Assembly: GCF_036346295.1 (NCBI RefSeq)
Contig: NZ_CP107819.1
Location: 930,001-994,000 of the forward strand
Direction: 5' to 3'
Source of the DNA: Streptomyces sp. NBC_00536
Lineage (GTDB): Bacteria; Actinomycetota; Actinomycetes; Streptomycetales; Streptomycetaceae
Length of the DNA: 64,000 bases
Position 1 is the stretch's first letter; the number at the start of each line of letters is the position of its first letter. Below, piece by piece: positions 58,754-64,000 of this stretch. The translations under genes and the position numbers were made by a program. The notes under the pieces are model-generated. The model worked only from the letters and a program-made list of their open reading frames with translations. It was not told where the DNA came from and did no database searches.

Positions 58754-59401
58754 ATGCGCCTCGCGGACCTGAGCGAGCAGAGCCAGGTCTCGCTCGCGAC
58801 CATCAAGTACTACCTGCGCGAGGGCCTGTTGGCGCCGGGGCGCCGGATCAATGCCACGCAGGCCGAGTACGACGATTCGCACCTGCGGCGGCTGCGGCTG
58901 GTGCGGGCGATGATCCAGGTCGGGCGGATGCCCGTGGCCACCGTGCGCGAGGTGCTGGCGCGGGTCGACGACGGGTCGCTCGGCCGGACCCTCCGCCTCG
59001 GCGCCGCGCTCTGGGCCCTGCCCCGGGCGGCCGAGCCCGAGCCGGACGACCCGGACGTGGCCGCGGCCCGCACGGAGGTCGACCGGATGCTCACGGGGCT
59101 CGGCTGGAGCGACACGGCGGAGATCGGCTGGCTCTCGCCCGTCTACCGGGAGCTGGTCGCCTCGGTGGCCTCGCTGAACCGCCTCGGCTACCCGCTCGAC
59201 GCGGCGGACCTCACGCCGTACGCCCTCCAGATGGAACAGACGGCGATCCACGACCTCGACCGGATGGAACGGCTGGACGGCGCCATGGAACAGGTGGAGT
59301 CCGCGGTGGCGTCGGCCGTCCTGTTCGAACCGGTCCTGCTGGGCCTGCGCCGCCTGGCCCAGGAGCAGCAGGCCGCGCGCCGCTTCGGGCTGGCGGACTG
59401 A
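58754..59401 (+). CDS. MerR-family transcriptional regulator
   Basis: A 215-residue regulator. The N-terminal MerR HTH starts RLADLSEQSQVSLATIKYYLREGLLAPGRR with the following wing and helices to ~75. The C-terminal part (~80-215) is a helical domain without a cysteine-rich metal site, so the effector is probably an organic compound. Start ATG 58754 has GGAAGGA six bases upstream; the longer frame from 58706 would run through the operator. Two dyads lie directly upstream. Confidence 0.88.
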   Translation: MRLADLSEQSQVSLATIKYYLREGLLAPGRRINATQAEYDDSHLRRLRLVRAMIQVGRMPVATVREVLARVDDGSLGRTLRLGAALWALPRAAEPEPDDPDVAAARTEVDRMLTGLGWSDTAEIGWLSPVYRELVASVASLNRLGYPLDAADLTPYALQMEQTAIHDLDRMERLDGAMEQVESAVASAVLFEPVLLGLRRLAQEQQAARRFGLAD

Positions 59402-59457
59402 ACCGGGGCGCCCTGAACCGGCGGAGACCGGACCGGCGGGCCCGGGCCGGCGGCCCG

Positions 59458-60441
59458 TCAGCCGAGGGTGGCCGCGTAGGTGGTCTGGGGGCGGAATTCC
59501 CAGTCCGGGGTGGCGTTCCAGGGGTTGGGCATGGCCGTGCTGGTCGCGTAGGCGTAGCCCGCGCCGCGGGTGAAGGCCGTGCTCAGGGTCGTGCGCATCG
59601 CCGCGGCGTCCGGGACGTCGTGGACCAGGTGCCAGAAGGCGGTTCCGCTCGGGTCGAGTTCGGCGCCCGCCCGGTAGCCCGTCCGCTCGCTGAAGACGTT
59701 GCCGCCGAGCCAGCCGCTGCCGCGGTAGGCGGCGTAGGTGTCCTCGAAGGTCACGAAGATGTCGGCGGTGCGGTGGCCCGGTTCGAGGTAGCAGTCGGCG
59801 ATGGCCGTGCCGGGGTTGTCGACCACCAGGTCGGGGGCGGCCGGGTCGACGGCCTGCATCGCGTCCTGGACGTAGCGGTGGTAGTCGGCGTAGAGGTCGC
59901 GCGTCGCGTTCGCCGGGCCGCAGTCGCGGCTGACGACGTCGAAGAAGATGCCGTCGACATGGAGGCGGCGGTCCGCCGTCTTGAGGTAGTGGTCCACGGA
60001 GGCCTTGACCTCGGCCGGGGGCCGGTTGCCGTGGTCGGTGTGGACGTAGCCGAGCACCCTGGTCCGCTCGCCGTTGGCCGTGGTCCCGCCACGTAAGACA
60101 TCGGCCCGGGCCTGCCAGGGGGCATCGAAGGGGGCGTCGCCGTTGCCGGGGTTGAGGACGACCACGGCGGCGGCCGGGCCGGTGGCGGTCAGCTCGTCCA
60201 GCATCGGATCGTCCGCCCAGACGTACGCCGGGACCGCGATGTCCAGGCCCCGCACCCCGGGTATCCGGGCCCGGACCGGCTCGCTCGGCCCGGGGGCGGG
60301 TGCGGGCCCGGACGTCGGCGGGGCCTGCCGCGACGCGGCCGCGGAGCCCGGGGCGGAGGAGGGGAGCGCCGGCGCGGGCGCGGCGAGGACGGCGACCGTC
60401 AGGACGGCGTAGAGAGCCCTCGATGCGCGAGTCGTGGCCAT
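59458..60441 (-). CDS. Secreted spherulation-specific family 4 protein
   Basis: A 327-residue exported protein with signal peptide 1-~25 and a Pro/Ala/Ser-rich linker. The catalytic-like domain begins at GLDIAVPAYVW and includes VVVLNPGNGD, RVLGYVHTDHG and VDGIFFDVVSRD, the pattern of spherulin-4 and GH114-like polygalactosaminidases. A conserved Asp pair (DGIFFD) could be catalytic. It may degrade an aminosugar polymer outside the cell. Confidence 0.85.
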   Translation of the reverse strand: MATTRASRALYAVLTVAVLAAPAPALPSSAPGSAAASRQAPPTSGPAPAPGPSEPVRARIPGVRGLDIAVPAYVWADDPMLDELTATGPAAAVVVLNPGNGDAPFDAPWQARADVLRGGTTANGERTRVLGYVHTDHGNRPPAEVKASVDHYLKTADRRLHVDGIFFDVVSRDCGPANATRDLYADYHRYVQDAMQAVDPAAPDLVVDNPGTAIADCYLEPGHRTADIFVTFEDTYAAYRGSGWLGGNVFSERTGYRAGAELDPSGTAFWHLVHDVPDAAAMRTTLSTAFTRGAGYAYATSTAMPNPWNATPDWEFRPQTTYAATLG

Positions 60442-60604
60442 GATTTCTTCCTCCGGCAGGCGTCTGGGCGACTGGGCACCGACGCGAGGAAGACTAGACG
60501 CGCCGGGGGCCGGGGGTGGCGGAACCGGTTCGCTTCGTGTGAGGAACAGACAAGCGACCTGTCACCTCGTCATCTCATCTTCCCGGACGGCCGTCACATC
60601 GCCC

Positions 60605-61306
60605 TTACGGCGCGGGCGGCACCGGCAGCCCCACCTCGTACGCGAGCCGCCCCGCGGCGTGCTCGAAGAACAACTCCCGCTCCTCGACCACCCGGTGGAA
60701 CTGGCCGAACAGCTCGAAGGAGATCAGGCCCACCAGCTGCGCCCAGGCGACGACCAGTGCGGGCGCGGCCTCGGCCGGCAGCCCGGGGGCGAAGTCCGCG
60801 GCCATCCGCTCCGCCTCGGGGCGCAGCACCGGCGCGACCGGGGGCAGGGCCAGGCCGGGCCCCTCATAGGCGGCACGGACGATCGCGATGAGGGCGTTGC
60901 CGACGCGGGAGGCGGGGACGACGGTGGATTCGGGAGCGGCGTAACCGGGGACGGGCGACCCGTAGATCAGCGCGTACTCGTGCGGGTGCGCGAGGGCCCA
61001 GGTGCGGACCGCCCGGCAGACCGCGAGCCAGCGCTCGCGGGGCGGGGCGGTGGCGGTACGGGCGTGCGCGGCCTCGGCGGCGGCGCCGAGGCTGTCGTAG
61101 GCGTCCACGATGAGCGCGGTGAGCAGGTCGTCACGGCTGGGGAAGTAGCGGTACAGGGCCGAGGAGACCATGCCCAGCTCGCGGGCGACGGCGCGCAGCG
61201 AGAGCTTGGCGGCCCCCTCGGCGGCCAGCCGGCGGCGCGCCTCGTCCTTGATGGCGGCGGTGATCTCGGTACGGGCGCGTTCCCTGGCCCCTCGCACGGT
61301 GCTCAT
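60605..61306 (-). CDS. TetR-family regulator (divergent from DUF385 gene)
   Basis: A 233-residue regulator with HTH LSLRAVARELGMVSSALYRYFPSRDDLLTALI. The ligand domain shows TWALAHPHEYALIYGSPVPGYAAP, common in Streptomyces TetR proteins of the WHG-containing type. It is divergent from a DUF385-type nitroreductase across a 153-base spacer with two near-identical palindromes (61366-61382 and 61418-61434), so it most likely represses both. The stop is TAA, rare in this window. Confidence 0.92.
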   Translation of the reverse strand: MSTVRGARERARTEITAAIKDEARRRLAAEGAAKLSLRAVARELGMVSSALYRYFPSRDDLLTALIVDAYDSLGAAAEAAHARTATAPPRERWLAVCRAVRTWALAHPHEYALIYGSPVPGYAAPESTVVPASRVGNALIAIVRAAYEGPGLALPPVAPVLRPEAERMAADFAPGLPAEAAPALVVAWAQLVGLISFELFGQFHRVVEERELFFEHAAGRLAYEVGLPVPPAP

Positions 61307-61365
61307 GGGGATCAGTGTGGCACGAGGGTGGAGCACCGCCCAAGAATGAGATCGTCGATCCATTT

Positions 61366-61434
61366 CGAGAGCACTGCTCTTGCATTGGCGCAGCGATCCA
61401 TGGACACTGATCTCAAGCGAGAGCACCGCTCTCG
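61366..61434. promoter_or_regulatory. Two 17-base palindromic TetR operators
   Basis: CGAGAGC-ACT-GCTCTTG (61366-61382) and CGAGAGC-ACC-GCTCTCG (61418-61434) have centres 52 bases apart, about five helical turns. The second is perfect and ends 25 bases before the DUF385 start at 61460. Confidence 0.85.
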
Positions 61435-61459
61435 AAAATGAAGTCTCCCGGAGGTCACC

Positions 61460-61954
61460 ATGAGCACGCCCGCCCCCGTGCCCGCGTCCGCGTCCGCCGC
61501 CACCCCCGCCCCGTACTACCGGAAGGGCGGCGCCTTCGGCATCCGCTTCAACGCCCTGTTCGGCAGGCTGGCCCGGCTGGGCATCAGCCTCGCCGGAACC
61601 GCCGAGATGTCCGTCCGTGGCCGGACCTCCGGCCGGATGCAGCGCATCCCGGTCAACCCCTACACCGACCACGGCGCCCAGTACCTGGTGTCCGCCCGCG
61701 GCCACTCCCAGTGGGTGCGCAACATGCGGGCCGCGGGCGGTGGCGAACTCCGCCTGGGCCGCAAGGTCCGCACCTTCACCGCGGTCGAGCTGACCGACCC
61801 CGCCGAGAAGGCCGTCGTCCTGCGCGGCTACCTCGTCAAGTGGGGCTGGGAGGTCAACCGGTTCTTCCAGGGCGTGACCGCACGGTCCTCCGAGGAGGAA
61901 CTGCGCGCGGCCGCCGCGGACCACCCCGTCTTCCGCATCACGGTGTCGGACTGA
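61460..61954 (+). CDS. Nitroreductase/quinone reductase-like (DUF385, F420-binding) protein
   Basis: A 164-residue split-barrel flavin/F420-type protein of the DUF385 (Ddn-like) family. The N-terminal ~20 residues are Ala/Pro-rich. The core carries TSGRMQRIPVNPYTDHGAQYLV, then VRNMRAAGGGELRLGRKVRTFTAVEL. Members use F420H2 to reduce quinones or nitroimidazoles. It is under a divergent TetR with two operators, so it probably responds to a toxic or redox-active compound. GGAGG is present upstream of ATG 61460. Confidence 0.88.
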   Translation: MSTPAPVPASASAATPAPYYRKGGAFGIRFNALFGRLARLGISLAGTAEMSVRGRTSGRMQRIPVNPYTDHGAQYLVSARGHSQWVRNMRAAGGGELRLGRKVRTFTAVELTDPAEKAVVLRGYLVKWGWEVNRFFQGVTARSSEEELRAAAADHPVFRITVSD

Positions 61955-61992
61955 CGGAGTGCTGGGCCGACGGGGTTGAACCTGCTCCGGGG

Positions 61993-63360
61993 TTAAACCT
62001 GCTCCCGCCCCTGCCCCTGCCCGCGGTCCAGCGCGTGCAGCGCCTTCCGGGCCAGCGGGTACGTACGCACCAGGTCGGCCAGGTTCGTCGAGCCGCGGGT
62101 GATCCGGGCGAACGCCCGCCAGGCCGGCCCGAACCCGATGAGCGCGGTGTGCAGCACACCCGGCCGTGCCACGAACACGCCCAGCATCCGCTTGCCGACG
62201 CCCATCTCCACGCCGAGCCCGGCCTTGACGGCGAAGGCGTAGTTGAGGGCCTGGCGCCGCGCGTCCACCGCGTCCGGCGCCTCGGAGATCTTCACGGCCC
62301 ACTCCCCCGCGAGCCGTCCGGAGCGCAGCGCGAAGGAGATGCCCTCGCGGGTCCACGGTTCCAGCAGCCCGGCCGCGTCGCCCGCGACCAGCACCCGGCC
62401 GCGCGAGAGCGGCGAATGCGGCGTGCGGCAGCGGGTCAGGTGCCCGGAGGAGACGGAGGCTTCGAAACCGGCCAGCCCCAGCCGGGCGATGAAGTCCTCC
62501 AGGTAGCGCTTGGTCGCCGCGCCCTCGCCCTTCGCCGAGATCACTCCGACGGTGAGGGTGTCGCCCTTGGGGAAGACCCAGCCGTAACTGCCGGGCAGGG
62601 GGCCCCAGTCGATCAGGACCCGGCCCTTCCAGTCCTCGGCCACGGTCGGCGGGACCGGGATCTCCGCTTCCAGGCCCAGGTCGACCTGGTCCATCTCGAC
62701 CCCGACGTGGGCACCGATCCGGCTCGCGCTGCCGTCCGCGCCGATGACGGCGCGGCCCAGGACGGTCTCCCCGTCCGCCAGCACCACGGCGACCGTGCGC
62801 CGGTCGGGCACCGCCGGACCGTGCTGCTCGACGCGCGAGACGGCTGTGCCGGTGCGTACGGTCGCGCCCGCCTTCTCGGCCTCGGCGACCAGCCCGGCGT
62901 CGAACCCGGCGCGGTTGACGAGGCCGAACAGCATGGTCTTGGAGCGGCGGGTCCGGGTCAGTCTGCCGTTGAGGGAGAAGGTGACCGCGTGGATGCGGTC
63001 CTCCAGCGGCAGCACGAAGCCCGGCGGCAGCGCGTCCCGCGAGGGCCCGATGATCCCGCCGCCGCAGGTCTTGTAGCGGGGCAGTTCGGCCTTCTCCAGC
63101 AGCAGCACCCGTCGCCCGGCGGCGGCCGCGGCGTGCGCGGCCGAGGCTCCGGCCGGTCCGGCGCCGACCACGATCACGTCCCAGACGTCGTCCGGTACCT
63201 GCGCCCCGTCGGTCACCTGCGGCCCGTCGGTCACCTCCGCCACTTCGCCCGCCCCCTGCGCGTCCTGCCCTGCGTCGCCCGCGTCGCCCGCGCTGCCCGC
63301 ATTGCCTGCGTCGCCCGCGCCGCCTTCATTGCCCGCGCCGTGTACGTCGTCGCTGCTCAC
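61993..63360 (-). CDS. Geranylgeranyl reductase-family FAD-dependent oxidoreductase
   Basis: A 455-residue flavoprotein. The Rossmann motif is VVGAGPAGASAAHAAAAAGR at ~64-83, with the second FAD element VLVAGDAAGLLEPWTREGISFALRSG. The middle LNGRLTRTRRSKTM is typical of geranylgeranyl reductases, which reduce isoprenoid double bonds. The first ~55 residues are an unusual Gly/Ala/Asp-rich stretch (AGDAGNAGSAGDAGDAG), probably disordered; the true start might be a later codon. The start is GTG. It could modify menaquinone or another isoprenoid chain. Confidence 0.88.
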   Translation of the reverse strand: MSSDDVHGAGNEGGAGDAGNAGSAGDAGDAGQDAQGAGEVAEVTDGPQVTDGAQVPDDVWDVIVVGAGPAGASAAHAAAAAGRRVLLLEKAELPRYKTCGGGIIGPSRDALPPGFVLPLEDRIHAVTFSLNGRLTRTRRSKTMLFGLVNRAGFDAGLVAEAEKAGATVRTGTAVSRVEQHGPAVPDRRTVAVVLADGETVLGRAVIGADGSASRIGAHVGVEMDQVDLGLEAEIPVPPTVAEDWKGRVLIDWGPLPGSYGWVFPKGDTLTVGVISAKGEGAATKRYLEDFIARLGLAGFEASVSSGHLTRCRTPHSPLSRGRVLVAGDAAGLLEPWTREGISFALRSGRLAGEWAVKISEAPDAVDARRQALNYAFAVKAGLGVEMGVGKRMLGVFVARPGVLHTALIGFGPAWRAFARITRGSTNLADLVRTYPLARKALHALDRGQGQGREQV

Positions 63361-63483
63361 GATGTGCTGCTGCTCCTGATCACGCGTTGGTCCCGTTGGT
63401 CCCGACGGTCCCGGGGTCCCGATGCCGGGGAAATCCTACGGCGCGAGTCCGGCTCACCCCGCTGTGGGAGGATCGGACCGTCA

Positions 63484-63502
63484 TACGCCGTAATCCGGCG
63501 TA
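63484..63502. promoter_or_regulatory. Perfect dyad upstream of the M20 peptidase
   Basis: TACGCCG-TAATC-CGGCGTA lies 64-82 bases before the ATG at 63567, within the 206-base spacer between divergent genes. It may be an operator for the M20 gene or its divergent neighbour. Confidence 0.55.
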
Positions 63503-63566
63503 CGCACGCATGCCCGTATCCCCGCCCGTACGCACAACAAACGTCGCACCCAAAAGGAGCGTGCCC

Positions 63567-64000
63567 ATGTCGACCGATCCGATCGTCGAGACCGTCGCCT
63601 CGCTGATGCCCCGCGCCAAGCAGGAGCTTGCCGAGCTGGTGGCCTTCCAGTCGGTTGCGGACTGGGCGCAGTTCCCCAAGAGCGAGAGCGAGGGCGCCGC
63701 GAACTGGGTGGCCGACGCGCTGCGCGCCGAGGGCTTCCAGGACGTGGCGCTGCTCGACACCCCGGACGGCACCCAGTCGGTGTACGGCTTCCTGCCCGGT
63801 CCGGCGGACGCCCCCACCGTTCTGCTCTACGCCCACTACGACGTCCAGCCGCCGCTCGACGACGCGGCCTGGATCTCCCCCGCCTTCGAGCTGACCGAGC
63901 GCGACGGCCGCTGGTACGGGCGCGGCTCGGCCGACTGCAAGGGCGGGTTCATCATGCACCTGCTGGCGCTGCGCGCGCTCAAGGCCAACGGCGGGGTCCC
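63567..64000 (+). CDS. M20-family dipeptidase/deacylase (N-terminal part)
   Basis: At least 144 residues are visible before the window ends. ATG 63567 follows AAAGGAG at a spacing of seven bases. The metal site is taking shape in LLYAHYDVQPP and WYGRGSADCKGG, as in M20 dipeptidases (CNDP-like or ArgE/DapE). These use two Zn2+ to hydrolyse small peptides or N-acyl amino acids. The C-terminal dimerisation and second-metal part lie beyond the window. Confidence 0.9.
   Translation, partial: MSTDPIVETVASLMPRAKQELAELVAFQSVADWAQFPKSESEGAANWVADALRAEGFQDVALLDTPDGTQSVYGFLPGPADAPTVLLYAHYDVQPPLDDAAWISPAFELTERDGRWYGRGSADCKGGFIMHLLALRALKANGGV

Noticed and set aside
58630..60096. Alternative plus-strand frame across the MerR gene and the spherulin-4 gene
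   Set aside because: Arg/Ala/Gly-rich shadow without motifs; contradicted by the MerR HTH and spherulin-4 motifs.
1..64000. CRISPR arrays, tRNA or rRNA genes, insertion sequences, integrases, phage genes
   Set aside because: No regularly spaced repeats, cloverleaf-like or rRNA segments, transposase or integrase motifs were seen on either strand.

Overview
This window is high-GC, densely packed actinobacterial chromosome with codons strongly biased to G or C at the third position. The protein families (streptophobe, DUF4328 pair, DUF6643, DUF6777, Rv1733c-like, SAV_2336/FxsC, mycothiol-type maleylpyruvate isomerase) point to a Streptomyces or close relative. I see no rRNA, tRNA, insertion sequence, prophage or CRISPR array. 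The first and last genes are cut by the window edges.

Layout. 1-4268: three translationally coupled genes of a vWA-MoxR-associated (VMAP-type) NTP-dependent conflict system, ending in a vWA-like/TIR/FxsC fusion; this is the best candidate for a novel system. 4330-6479: PTS-dependent dihydroxyacetone kinase dhaKLM. 6517-10601: an S4 RNA-binding protein, then a molybdate module (HTH-TOBE regulator, modA, fused modBC). 10582-22211: a secreted phosphodiester glycosidase, twin DUF4328 membrane proteins behind a terminator-like leader, a PAS-GAF-SpoIIE phosphatase, secreted I36-type protein, secreted tripeptidyl-aminopeptidase-like hydrolase, a small membrane protein and a Ser/Pro-rich DUF6777 protein. 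22359-33410: streptophobe membrane protein; a coupled operon of an FHA-FHA-ABC exporter, a small protein and a Ser/Thr kinase; a cation-diffusion zinc exporter; Nudix; Tm-1-like protein; and a second receptor kinase coupled to a partner that carries a look-alike extracytoplasmic domain.

33693-46029: GNAT-AAA+ fusion, GT-C glycosyltransferase, secreted trypsin-like protease, a PH-like/Lnt/Nudix operon, a TetR-ADP-ribosylglycohydrolase pair, racemase, HpnB-like glycosyltransferase, a DUF6643 gene behind a structured upstream region, and a MOSC protein. 46356-55534: Rv1733c-like protein, a beta-helix/AAA+ fusion convergent with a large membrane hydrolase, SRPBCC, zinc-ribbon membrane protein, Cds1-like PLP enzyme and an anti-sigma-like ATPase. 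55565-64000: ROK regulator, AlkB-like dioxygenase, mycothiol-dependent isomerase family protein, a MerR regulator with a decayed DUF4188 neighbour, spherulin-4-like secreted protein, a TetR/DUF385 divergent pair with two near-identical palindromic operators, a geranylgeranyl-reductase-family flavoprotein and the start of an M20 peptidase.

The overall theme is signalling and envelope functions: two kinases, a SpoIIE phosphatase, an anti-sigma-like ATPase, FHA domains, three AAA+ proteins and six DNA-binding regulators. All assignments rest on reading the sequence and on knowledge of the families; no database search was run.
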